Positions 56,204 through 64,000 of a stretch of DNA of 64,000 nucleotides are shown in pieces. This DNA is from Bacillus sp. FJAT-22090. Lineage in GTDB: Bacteria; Bacillota; Bacilli; Bacillales_A; Planococcaceae. Both the position numbers and the translations under genes were made by a program. Every line of letters starts with the position of its first letter. Position 1 is the first letter of the stretch. The stretch is taken from assembly GCF_001278755.1 (NCBI RefSeq), contig NZ_CP012601.1, positions 1,550,001-1,614,000 of the forward strand, read 5' to 3'. The notes beneath the pieces are model-generated. The model was not told where the DNA came from. It searched no databases and was given only the letters and a program-made list of their open reading frames with translations.

Positions 56204-56304
56204 AAGACTGTTGACAAACGCTCGCAATCTTCGTTGTTTGCACTTCGTGCGTTACGTCTCGATTGACAAACGTTTTCATGACAGTCCTATAATAATTTAA
56301 AATA

Positions 56305-57087
56305 TTATTCTGCTGGTTGAAGTGTTGTAATAAACTCTGCAAGTTTTTGAAGTTCTTCTTCAGAACCTTGGAAGGTACCACCTGGCATTCCGCCTTGACC
56401 TTCATGAGCAATTTGAACAATTTCTTCAGCAGTATATTCTAAACCGATTAACGGTTTTCCTAAACCACCTTCGAAGGCGTTACCATGACATCCAATACAG
56501 GACGAACCTTGGTATATTTGATAACCTTCAGAAGTTTCATCAATCTCCACTGCAGCAACCTCTTCTTTAATTTCCCCTTGAGCTTTAGCAGCTTCCCAAT
56601 CGTGGTTTGCAACTGATTCCCAAGTTAAGAAAATGATTGAAGCAATAGCAAGAAGCATAAATCCAGTTGGAAGTGGTCGTTTCCAAGGACTTCTTTCTTT
56701 ACTTGTATCTAAGAATGGTACTAATAATAGCGCACCGAAAGCTAGTCCTGGCATAACGATTGATCCAATAACATTAAATGGACCAGAAGCGAACTCATAT
56801 TTTAATAATTGATATAAAAACAAGAAATACCAGTCTGGTAATGGAATATACGCTGTATCTGTTGGATCCGCTTGACGCTCAAGTGGTGATGGATGCGCAA
56901 CGGTTAAAACTAAATAACCAACTAAGAAAACTGCACCGACTAACCATTCCTTTAATAAAAAGTCTGGCCAGAAAGCTTCTGTTTTACCAGGATACTCAGA
57001 ATAATCTTTCGGAGTTTTCTTTGGTCGGCTTGCGGGATCTGTTATTCGAGAGTCACCGACAAATTTCATACCTTTTCCGCGATGCAT
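56305..57087 (-). CDS. qcrC: Menaquinol-cytochrome c reductase, fused cytochrome b/c subunit QcrC
   Basis: 260 residues. The first part carries the C-terminal helices of cytochrome b (AVFLVGYLV, IPLPDWYFLFLYQLLKYEFA), the second a cytochrome c domain with CIGCH (197-201) and a late Met ligand in GQGGMPGG. This b/c fusion is typical of Bacillales. With QcrA and QcrB it moves electrons from menaquinol to cytochrome c. AAAGGAGGGG precedes the ATG. Confidence 0.95.
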   Translation of the reverse strand: MHRGKGMKFVGDSRITDPASRPKKTPKDYSEYPGKTEAFWPDFLLKEWLVGAVFLVGYLVLTVAHPSPLERQADPTDTAYIPLPDWYFLFLYQLLKYEFASGPFNVIGSIVMPGLAFGALLLVPFLDTSKERSPWKRPLPTGFMLLAIASIIFLTWESVANHDWEAAKAQGEIKEEVAAVEIDETSEGYQIYQGSSCIGCHGNAFEGGLGKPLIGLEYTAEEIVQIAHEGQGGMPGGTFQGSEEELQKLAEFITTLQPAE

Positions 57088-57128
57088 AATGTCCCCTCCT
57101 TTTAAGAATTATCTACTCCACTTACCCA

Positions 57129-57803
57129 TTATAGTGGACCAGAAATACCTTGACGACGAATCATGATAAAGTGAGCTGCAAGTAATGCGAATAATGCAGC
57201 TGGTAAGAAGAACACATGAATCGCAAAGAATCTTGTTAAAGTTTGTGCACCGATGATATGTTCATCACCAGCTAATAATGTTTTTATTGCTCCACCAATA
57301 AATGGAACAGATGCAGCAATTTCAATACCTACTTTTGTTGCGAACAATGCTTTCATGTCCCAAGGTAGTAGGTAGCCCGTAAATCCTAAACCTAACATAA
57401 CAGCGAAGATTAATACTCCGACCATCCAGTTTAGTTCACGAGGTTTTTTATAAGAACCAGTAAAGAATACACGTAACGTATGTAAGAACATCATAACAAT
57501 TACTAGTGATGCTCCCCAATGGTGCATCCCACGCACGATTTCACCGAATGCTACTTCATTTTGAAGATAGTAAACAGATTCCCATGCATTTTCAATATCT
57601 GGTACATAGTACATAGTTAAAAACATACCTGATAATATTTGAATTACCGTAATAAAGAATGTCAATCCTCCAAAACAATATACAAATGCTGAGAAATGGT
57701 GTGCAGGGTTTACGTGTTCTGGTACTTCGTGGTCCGCAATATCACGCCATATAGGTGTAATATCTAGACGTTCATCCACCCAATCATAGATTTTGTTCAG
57801 CAC
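57129..57803 (-). CDS. qcrB: Menaquinol-cytochrome c reductase cytochrome b subunit QcrB
   Basis: 224 residues, four transmembrane helices of the short (b6-like) cytochrome b. Heme-binding histidines are in RGMHHWGASLV and in the FAIHVFFLPAALF segment; GYLLPWDMKA is conserved. It lies between the Rieske gene and qcrC, with 41 bases to qcrC. Confidence 0.96.
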   Translation of the reverse strand: MLNKIYDWVDERLDITPIWRDIADHEVPEHVNPAHHFSAFVYCFGGLTFFITVIQILSGMFLTMYYVPDIENAWESVYYLQNEVAFGEIVRGMHHWGASLVIVMMFLHTLRVFFTGSYKKPRELNWMVGVLIFAVMLGLGFTGYLLPWDMKALFATKVGIEIAASVPFIGGAIKTLLAGDEHIIGAQTLTRFFAIHVFFLPAALFALLAAHFIMIRRQGISGPL

Positions 57804-57823
57804 TGATGTCGTACCCCCTTACT

Positions 57824-58327
57824 TTAAACTAATGTGTTAGGCATAGCTTTTCCAATTTCTAAGAAACCGTCATTTTCACGTACTTCATATTGATCCAACG
57901 GACCTAGAGGTGGTGTTTTTGGAACATTCTTCCCGTTTTTCTCATAGCGACCTGCGTGACATGGACAGAAGAATTGATTTTTGTGAGCTGGGTCACCTTC
58001 CCAGTTCACTGTACAACCTAGATGTTTACATACCGGTGAAAGAGCAATAATTTGATCTCCTTCTTTATAAACCCATGCAGTATTTGTTACATCAGACTTG
58101 TACCATGCATCGACTTGTTCAAATGTGAAGTCAACACGTTCAGGAACTTCCGTAATATCAGCAACTTTTTTTTCCGTAAGTACAAAATCTCCGCCTTCTG
58201 ATTTTTGCAATACAGGATCAACTGCAAAACGTACCATAGGCATTAGCATACCTGCAGCCATGAATCCGCCAACACCTGTTAATGTATAACTTAGAAATTG
58301 ACGTCTTGATACTTTATTGTTACTCAT
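57824..58327 (-). CDS. qcrA: Menaquinol-cytochrome c reductase Rieske subunit QcrA
   Basis: 167 residues with a twin-arginine start SRRQFLSYT (Tat export), a transmembrane anchor, and the 2Fe-2S site: Cys100-His102 in CKHLGC and Cys121-His124 in CPCHAG, with Cys105 and Cys123 for the disulphide. First gene of qcrABC. GGGGGGAAAAGG lies before the ATG. Confidence 0.96.
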   Translation of the reverse strand: MSNNKVSRRQFLSYTLTGVGGFMAAGMLMPMVRFAVDPVLQKSEGGDFVLTEKKVADITEVPERVDFTFEQVDAWYKSDVTNTAWVYKEGDQIIALSPVCKHLGCTVNWEGDPAHKNQFFCPCHAGRYEKNGKNVPKTPPLGPLDQYEVRENDGFLEIGKAMPNTLV

Positions 58328-58413
58328 CCTTTTCCCCCCTCTAACTTAAAGGTCAGTCCAATGGACATACTTGCTTGAATTAATAATACTAGGACATATC
58401 AATGATATATCAA

Positions 58414-58439
58414 TAAAAAAGGAAGGTCAATATTCCTTT
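58414..58439 (-). terminator. Terminator after ypiF
   Basis: Minus strand AAAGGAA/TTCCTTT (58418-58424 with 58433-58439) followed by TTTTT, about 45 bases after ypiF. The qcr promoter must lie between this and the qcrA start. Confidence 0.65.
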
Positions 58440-58485
58440 GAAACGAATTATATACTTTGTGAACAATTAATGAAAGATATTGTCA

Positions 58486-58932
58486 CTAATTCGCCCATTT
58501 TTTTGCGAATGTCGGAATAAGTTGACGAAGTTGATCTTCCAACACGGAATTTCTCAATTTTTGATCCATAGAATCGAGAGGAACAGAAGGTGTCCAAAAA
58601 ATATTTTTCTCTTCTCCCAGTGAACTCCATTCTTTATCAGAAGTAATGAAAAATACATGTTTGAACTCGGCTTTATTCAACTCTTCTTTCCACTGATTAT
58701 ATAATGTGAGCTTGTCCTGATTTTTTGTGTAAGAGAAGGAAGGAAATAAAACAATCCTTCCTTTGAATTGATTTTCGATTATATTTGCTAAGGATAATGT
58801 AAAATCGGCAGCTGATGCTGCAAATTGGAATCCTTGCTCAGAGCCATCAATTAATGTTAATGGGACTACTGCTGTATCTATATATTCTTTTTGTGCTTGA
58901 AATACTGCGCTATCTTTACCGTTCCAATGCAT
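58486..58932 (-). CDS. ypiF: DUF2487 protein YpiF
   Basis: 148 residues, no signal peptide. Recognised by MHWNGKDSAVF at the start and its place between ypiB and qcrA. The function is unknown; proximity to qcrA suggests, weakly, a link to the bc complex. Confidence 0.82.
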   Translation of the reverse strand: MHWNGKDSAVFQAQKEYIDTAVVPLTLIDGSEQGFQFAASAADFTLSLANIIENQFKGRIVLFPSFSYTKNQDKLTLYNQWKEELNKAEFKHVFFITSDKEWSSLGEEKNIFWTPSVPLDSMDQKLRNSVLEDQLRQLIPTFAKKWAN

Positions 58933-58943
58933 CTCTATCTCTC

Positions 58944-59495
58944 CTAAATATCTTTATCTACTAGTGCTTTCCACATTGCTGATAGTTCTAAAAATTTAGC
59001 TTTGTTATTTTGGTCGATTGCTTCATCGATTTGTTTTTGTAAATGTTCTACTTGAAAGGAATACAAACTCTCAGATAAGATATCTTCTACAATTAGTTTA
59101 TCCTTTTCGCTAATATGCAAATACTTCGGCATATAAGGATTTTCTTCTAGTACTGCTAAGTATTCAGGACTTGGTGGAACCGTTTGAAAATTTAACTGGA
59201 TATACATTTCTTCTTCTGGGTGAAGCCTCAAATCATGAAATGATTTTTCTGCATCAGCTGTCATAACGCTTCCCTTATAAAATCGGAATGGTATTCCTGA
59301 TGATGTCGTGACAGACATCACCATTGCTCTTGGGCAATAATGCGCTTCTTCTACAAAATGCACATTATTCAAAAGTGTCTCATGACTGATTAAGTAGTTC
59401 AAGATCCAGACGCATTCTCTTCTTTTCATCTGATATTTTTTCAAAAACCAACGGACAAATTCTTTCTTTTCGCCAACTGAAACAGAAGCAGTCAC
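58944..59495 (-). CDS. ypiB: UPF0302 protein YpiB
   Basis: 183 residues. The segment LLNNVHFVEEAHYCPRAMVMS and a C-terminal helical half with QIDEAIDQNNKAKFLEL mark the UPF0302 family. Function unknown; in B. subtilis it is also next to ypiA and ypiF. Begins 18 bases after ypiA. Confidence 0.88.
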   Translation of the reverse strand: MTASVSVGEKKEFVRWFLKKYQMKRRECVWILNYLISHETLLNNVHFVEEAHYCPRAMVMSVTTSSGIPFRFYKGSVMTADAEKSFHDLRLHPEEEMYIQLNFQTVPPSPEYLAVLEENPYMPKYLHISEKDKLIVEDILSESLYSFQVEHLQKQIDEAIDQNNKAKFLELSAMWKALVDKDI

Positions 59496-59513
59496 GTAAC
59501 CTCTCCTTCCTTT

Positions 59514-60758
59514 TTATTCAACCATTTCAAACCAAGTACTATTTTCAGGTTCTAATTTCTGTAGTAAAGCCACTACTTCTAGTGCTTCTTCTCTTTTTCC
59601 GTCTTCCAAAAGGAAGTATACGTATTTCTCTAAAAATTGTGCATCGTCCTTATGGTCAGTATATGCTAACTTATAAAATTCGTATGCTTTTTCGTAAATT
59701 TCTAATCGGTCGAATGCTGAAGCTAAAAATGGATACATGGAAGACCATTCAAAGTTCTCTTTTTTAAGATCCTCATATAAATCAACTAATTCCTCGTCAC
59801 GTTCTTCTGTTGCAAACAGTGAGGTAAGCGTAAATATTGCATCCATATATTCAGGATCTAGTGCAATGGCTTCACGTAAAAATGACTCTGCTTCTTTCAC
59901 TTTACCCAATTTAAGAGAAATTTTACCGGCAAATAAATAATATTCTTTTTCAAATTCATCTCTTGCAATGCCCTCAGTAATTACTTTTAACGCTTCTTCA
60001 TTCTTTTCCAACATGGCATTCGATTCTGCCAGTAACATATAACCAGAAAAATAATCAGGATCTATTTCAAGTAAATTTTCTAAATACTTAATTGCCGTTT
60101 CATAATGTCGTACTTGAAAAGAAGCATATGCTGCATGAAATAAAACGTCTGGAGCAACCTCAGTCTTTAAGGCGTCTGCATAATAAGGAATTGCCTCTTC
60201 ATATGCGGCTCCTGCACTATATATTTCCGCAAGCTTCAAAGGCAAGTCGACTCCTTGCAATGTATTCTTCTGTGGCAATAATTCTTCCATTATCCTAGCT
60301 GCTTCTAAATATCTTCCAGTTTCAAATAATAGTTCACCTTTAGCGTAGAGCAATAATGGTTCATTTGGTATTAATCCAATTGCCTCATTTATTTTTTGTT
60401 CCGCAACTTCATATAATCCTATCATTTGATAGTAGTCGGCTAAAGTAAGCAATGCTTGAGGATATGCTTCACTTGATTTATCAATACTTGTTAACAAGTT
60501 TAATGCTTCATCTTCTCGATCCATCTCTAAACATAGCTGTGCTTGGTCTATTTTTAATTGACTTTCCTCTGGAAATAAATATTGAAGATGCTCTAAAATT
60601 TTTATTGCTTCTTCTGTGTAACCGTATTGGGATAATAAATCAGCAAGTTCGTAGTGTTCATCTGGATTTCCTTCGATTAAAAAACGATCCACTATTGTTC
60701 CTAGCTTCTCCGTATCCCCTTCCTCCATCGCTTGGATAAAAGGCATCATTTTCTCCAT
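59514..60758 (-). CDS. ypiA: TPR-repeat protein YpiA
   Basis: 414 residues made almost entirely of tetratricopeptide helices, for example EPLLLYAKGELLFETGRYLEAA and PDYFSGYMLLAESN. Such repeats serve as protein-binding scaffolds; the partner is unknown. GGTGATAAT precedes the ATG. It has its own start after the aroA terminator and leads ypiA-ypiB-ypiF. Confidence 0.88.
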   Translation of the reverse strand: MEKMMPFIQAMEEGDTEKLGTIVDRFLIEGNPDEHYELADLLSQYGYTEEAIKILEHLQYLFPEESQLKIDQAQLCLEMDREDEALNLLTSIDKSSEAYPQALLTLADYYQMIGLYEVAEQKINEAIGLIPNEPLLLYAKGELLFETGRYLEAARIMEELLPQKNTLQGVDLPLKLAEIYSAGAAYEEAIPYYADALKTEVAPDVLFHAAYASFQVRHYETAIKYLENLLEIDPDYFSGYMLLAESNAMLEKNEEALKVITEGIARDEFEKEYYLFAGKISLKLGKVKEAESFLREAIALDPEYMDAIFTLTSLFATEERDEELVDLYEDLKKENFEWSSMYPFLASAFDRLEIYEKAYEFYKLAYTDHKDDAQFLEKYVYFLLEDGKREEALEVVALLQKLEPENSTWFEMVE

Positions 60759-60814
60759 ATTATCACCATACTTTCTTTATAACTTTATCGTACAAGAACA
60801 TTTGCATATGAACA

Positions 60815-60844
60815 AGAAAAAAACTCTCCATAAATCGGAGAGTT
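60815..60844 (-). terminator. Terminator of the hisC-tyrA-aroA operon
   Basis: Stem AACTCTCC (60822-60829) with GGAGAGTT (60837-60844), then a seven-T run on the minus strand. It lies about 270 bases past the aroA stop codon. Confidence 0.8.
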
Positions 60845-61117
60845 AAAGAAAGTAGGCAAAATTCTAATAAACGAGTTATTTACTGTCTTTTTATTTTTTG
60901 GATAAAGAAAGGCTTCCGAATCATACCGGTCGCTTTCAGCGGGCGAGCGCCGAGCCGTTTCAACTATTGTCTTATTTAGCGGACGACATTATTTAGTAAA
61001 GTCAAATGCTATAGACTTTTTTAATTGCCCTCGCTTGAGCGCTTTTTAAATAAGCGTAATATAATACTAAGCCAACTAGGCTAAAAATAAATAGGAATAA
61101 ATAACAACGCCTATACT
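60845..61117. other. Gene-free stretch with a GC-rich relic
   Basis: No gene is seen. The part 60920-60962 (CCGGTCGCTTTCAGCGGGCG, AGCGCCGAGCCG) is GC-rich against an AT-rich background and recalls intergenic elements common in Bacillales. A weak hairpin pairs CGCTT with AAGCG near 61030-61055. Otherwise AT-rich spacer. Confidence 0.5.
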
Positions 61118-62410
61118 TTATCTAATTACACTATTCAATTGCTCAAAAAAGTTAGGATAGCTTACAGAGATACAGTCAGCATTATCAATTGTCACTGGGC
61201 CAGAAGTAATGAGAGAAGCAATAGCAGCCATCATTCCGATACGATGATCTCCATAAGTTCTTAAATTTGCCCCATGAAGAGGGGTTGGTCCTTCAATTAT
61301 CATTCCATCATCTGTAGCAGAAATATTGGCTCCCAATTTTTTTAGTTCATCGACGACAGCATCAATTCGATTCGTTTCCTTCACTTTTAACTCTTCTGCA
61401 TCCTTAATAATTGTCTTTCCATGTGCTTGGGTTGCGAGAAGAGCAATAATTGGGATTTCATCAATTAGTTTAGGAATAATATCTCCACCGATTTCCGTAC
61501 ATTTTAGAGTAGATGACTCTACTACCAATGTTCCCATCTCTTCATGACTTTTAAAAGAGTCCATTTCCGTCTTAATATTGGCACCCATTTTTTCAAGTAC
61601 TTCAGTAATCCCAATTCGAGTAGGGTTTAATCCAACGTTAAGTAGAGTTAACTCACTATTTGGCACAATAGCTCCAGCAACTAAGAAAAATGCAGCAGAG
61701 GAGATGTCCCCTGGCACAACAACGTGTGTGCCAGTAAGATTTTGTCCACCAGTTAGACGAATTGTTTTATCTTCTACTGTTATGTCCGCGCCAAAATGCT
61801 GAAGCATTTTTTCTGTATGATCGCGTGAGGTTTCTATTTCTGTTACTACGGTTTCTCCTTCTGCTTGAAGTGCTGCCAATAAGATAGCAGACTTTACTTG
61901 TGCGCTAGCTACTGGCATTTTGTATTGAAATGAGTGAAGTTTTGTTCCTTCAACGGCAATAGGTGTATACTGAGCATTTTCTCGTCCAATAAATTTAGCA
62001 CCCATTTGTTTTAAAGGCTCTGTTACCCGCTTCATTGGGCGCTTTTGAATTGAATCATCACCAATTAGTACAGAAGAGACATTGGAACCAGCTAAAATAC
62101 CTAGCATTAGTCGTGTCGTTGTACCAGAGTTTCCTGTATATAAAATTTCCTTTGGCTCTTTCCAAGCGTTAATGCCTTCACTTAATATCTTGACGTTTTC
62201 ACCTTCGATTGATATATCTACGCCTAGTTTAGAAAAACAATCAATCGTTGCTAAACAATCATCACTTTGTAAGAAACCTTCAACAGTTGTTGTTCCTTTC
62301 GCTATTGCTCCAAACATAATAGAACGATGGGAAACAGATTTGTCACCGGGTATCCGTAGAGTGCCTTTCAAGGAAGGCTGTCCATAATTTAAAACTTTAC
62401 TCAAAATCAT
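61118..62410 (-). CDS. aroA: 3-phosphoshikimate 1-carboxyvinyltransferase (EPSP synthase)
   Basis: Shikimate pathway enzyme, called aroE in B. subtilis. 430 residues with [61 protein letters not shown] and [12 protein letters not shown]. It lies 9 bases downstream of tyrA in the hisC-tyrA-aroA operon. Confidence 0.96.
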   Translation of the reverse strand: MILSKVLNYGQPSLKGTLRIPGDKSVSHRSIMFGAIAKGTTTVEGFLQSDDCLATIDCFSKLGVDISIEGENVKILSEGINAWKEPKEILYTGNSGTTTRLMLGILAGSNVSSVLIGDDSIQKRPMKRVTEPLKQMGAKFIGRENAQYTPIAVEGTKLHSFQYKMPVASAQVKSAILLAALQAEGETVVTEIETSRDHTEKMLQHFGADITVEDKTIRLTGGQNLTGTHVVVPGDISSAAFFLVAGAIVPNSELTLLNVGLNPTRIGITEVLEKMGANIKTEMDSFKSHEEMGTLVVESSTLKCTEIGGDIIPKLIDEIPIIALLATQAHGKTIIKDAEELKVKETNRIDAVVDELKKLGANISATDDGMIIEGPTPLHGANLRTYGDHRIGMMAAIASLITSGPVTIDNADCISVSYPNFFEQLNSVIR

Positions 62411-62419
62411 TTTCCTCCC

Positions 62420-63520
62420 TTACGCAATATATGTCTCAAATGTTGTATTTTTTGCAATACATTCTACTGCTTTGGCACGGTCTTCCATTGTTTGAAAACT
62501 AATAACAAGTATTCCAAAAATATCTTCTCTAGTCTCAACAATACGTAAGTTAGTAATACTAATACTGTCTTTAGCTAGATAGCCAGTGATTTCTGAGATC
62601 ACCCCTGGATAATCTGGAACATCCACATATAAATCAAATACAGTAAACATGGCACCTTGTGTAGTAATAGGTAAATTGTCTCGGACTTCTTTAGCTCTGG
62701 AGAAATAAGCTTCTATTTCATTGGGTTCTGCATGCAATAATAAATTTTGTAGTCTAATCATTTCTTCCGTCCAGTTTTGTAGTTGGTTGCATAGTTCTTG
62801 ACGATTTTGGACAGTAATATCTCTCCACATAATAGGATTCGAAGAAGCGATTCTTGTCAAATCACGAAATCCACCAGCAGCTAGTTGTTTTGTAAAAGGA
62901 AAGGCTTCGTTTTCACCTGCTAGCTGATGTACAAGCGATGCTGCTACTAAGTGAGGAAAGTGACTTACAACCGCAGTCATATGATCATGCTCTTCTGCAT
63001 CCACTTGTACAATTTTTGCTTTCGTCACTTGCAAGAGATTCAAAAGTGTTTGAATTTGTTCTTCTTTTGTATCTTGAAATGGAGTTAGCATATAATAGGC
63101 ATTTTCAAAAAGATGCGCTCTGGCGGCTTCTACACCACTTTTATGAGAGCCAGCCATTGGATGGCCACCAATAAAAGTAATACCTGCTTCTTTTAATTCT
63201 AAAGCAGCTTTCATAATTACTTTTTTAGTACTTCCAGTGTCTGAAACAATCACATTCTTTTTTAATTGCCAGTTATGCATCTCTTGCATCAAGCGAATAG
63301 TTTCATTGACAGGAGTTGCAAAAATAATAACATCCGCTAGCTCTGATGCATCTTTCATATGAACTGCCATTTCATCGATAATACCGATTCTCTTTGCCGT
63401 GCGAAGCGTGTGACTATCCGCATCATAACCGATGATAAAAGTTTCAGGATTTCTCTTTAAACCAAGTGCTAGAGAACCTCCAATTAGTCCTAGTCCTATG
63501 ATGAAAACAGTTTGTTTCAT
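62420..63520 (-). CDS. tyrA: Prephenate dehydrogenase
   Basis: Makes 4-hydroxyphenylpyruvate for tyrosine, NAD dependent. 366 residues: GLGLIGGSLALGLK dinucleotide fold at the start, GGHPMAGSHKSGVEAA, VVSHFPHLVAASLV, and a C-terminal ACT domain (about 295-366; VPDYPGVISEITGYLAKD), which suggests feedback by tyrosine. Start overlaps the hisC stop codon (TAATG). Confidence 0.96.
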   Translation of the reverse strand: MKQTVFIIGLGLIGGSLALGLKRNPETFIIGYDADSHTLRTAKRIGIIDEMAVHMKDASELADVIIFATPVNETIRLMQEMHNWQLKKNVIVSDTGSTKKVIMKAALELKEAGITFIGGHPMAGSHKSGVEAARAHLFENAYYMLTPFQDTKEEQIQTLLNLLQVTKAKIVQVDAEEHDHMTAVVSHFPHLVAASLVHQLAGENEAFPFTKQLAAGGFRDLTRIASSNPIMWRDITVQNRQELCNQLQNWTEEMIRLQNLLLHAEPNEIEAYFSRAKEVRDNLPITTQGAMFTVFDLYVDVPDYPGVISEITGYLAKDSISITNLRIVETREDIFGILVISFQTMEDRAKAVECIAKNTTFETYIA

Positions 63521-64000
63521 TAAATAACGCCTTCCTCACGTAATACCTCATCAAGTTTTTGTAGGAGCTCTGAATTTTCTTCCTCTGTACCTATCGTTAT
63601 TCTTAGATATCCAGGCACTCCTAAAACATTCCCACTTCGGACGATAAATCCTCGTTGCATTAGTCCTTGGAACACTAAATCACTATCCGCTTTTACTTCC
63701 ATTAAGATAAAGTTTGTATGAGATGGATAAAAATCTAAATTACGAACTTTACAATATTCTTCAAATTGCTTTTTCCCAGCATTATTTTTCATTTTGCATT
63801 CTTGAATAAATGACTGATCTTCTAGTCCAATTATTGCTACCTCTTGGCTTAAGACTGTATTGTTAAATGGCTCGCGAGTTGGTTCTAGTTGACTAATAAC
63901 TTCCTCTGAACCAATGGCATATCCAACTCGGAAGCTTGCTAAACCGTATGCTTTCGAGAATGTACGCATAATTAGCACATTTGGATGCTTGTCTATAAGA
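63520..64000 (-). CDS. hisC: Histidinol-phosphate aminotransferase, C-terminal part
   Basis: The frame runs off the window, so only the last 159 residues are seen. The PLP lysine is in RTFSKAYGLASFRVGYAIG, and GYLRITIGTEEEN is the C-terminal substrate-binding motif. In B. subtilis hisC next to tyrA serves both histidine and aromatic amino acid synthesis; its place here fits that. Confidence 0.93.
   Translation of the reverse strand, partial: LIDKHPNVLIMRTFSKAYGLASFRVGYAIGSEEVISQLEPTREPFNNTVLSQEVAIIGLEDQSFIQECKMKNNAGKKQFEEYCKVRNLDFYPSHTNFILMEVKADSDLVFQGLMQRGFIVRSGNVLGVPGYLRITIGTEEENSELLQKLDEVLREEGVI

Overview
The window is a 64 kb piece of a low-GC Gram-positive chromosome. Gene content and order match the Bacillus subtilis hisC-tyrA-aroA ... 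qcrABC ... dapB ... panBCD ... dinG ... asnS ... ponA-recU ... mrfAB ... gpsB-rnpB ... ypsC-ypvA-ypwA block. Small differences of arrangement (no aspB between ypmB and asnS, no bshB1 between mgsA and bshA, a ba3-type oxidase, EAL/GGDEF proteins, family-specific intergenic repeats) suggest a Planococcaceae-type Bacillales member (Psychrobacillus/Lysinibacillus/Sporosarcina-like). The family is an inference from gene order and protein character; the genus is not settled. No phage, insertion sequence, CRISPR array or tRNA was seen.

Layout. 0-9 kb: catalase katA with a PerR-like box, a three-gene amino-acid-type ABC importer, an EAL-CBS-GGDEF signalling protein, a tiny membrane protein and rlmN. 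8-13 kb: a double-rhodanese sulfurtransferase and the double-GTPase dynamin dynA, then a tandem repeat patch, and a 29-codon membrane peptide gene behind a Fur-like operator. 13-16 kb: a CheX-like phosphatase and a ba3-type oxidase operon (subunits IIa, II, I) with an Fnr site placed at -41.5 from the inferred start. 16-24 kb: a nine-gene catabolic operon on the minus strand (cupin, TRAP transporter dctPQM, IclR regulator, CitE-type lyase, MaoC hydratase, class III CoA-transferase, crotonase). It resembles an itaconate/mesaconate/citramalate degradation system and carries CodY-, IclR- and CcpA-like sites at its start. This is the most accessory-looking part of the window.

24-42 kb: ypwA, ypvA, ypsC, a GGDEF-EAL gene broken by one in-frame TGA, rnpB (RNase P RNA), gpsB, mrfB, mrfA, yppE, then the divergent pair recU-ponA, then ypoC-nth-dnaD and asnS-ypmB-ypmA-dinG. 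45.7-46.7 kb: a roughly 950-base intergenic stretch made largely of two direct copies (period about 333 bp) of a GC-rich repeat, related to a decayed copy near 8 kb. 46.7-64 kb: panD-panC-panB with a Pan-motif-like leader and attenuator, birA, cca, bshA, mgsA, dapB, ypjD, a YitT-type membrane protein, a YugP-type peptidase, ypjA, the menaquinol-cytochrome c reductase qcrABC, ypiF-ypiB-ypiA, and aroA-tyrA-hisC (hisC cut by the window edge).

The housekeeping block covers respiration (bc complex, ba3 oxidase), aromatic amino acids, pantothenate, biotin attachment, bacillithiol, lysine/peptidoglycan precursors, wall synthesis (ponA, gpsB) and DNA repair (recU, nth, dinG, mrfAB). The catabolic operon and the repeats are the parts not explained by the conserved backbone.
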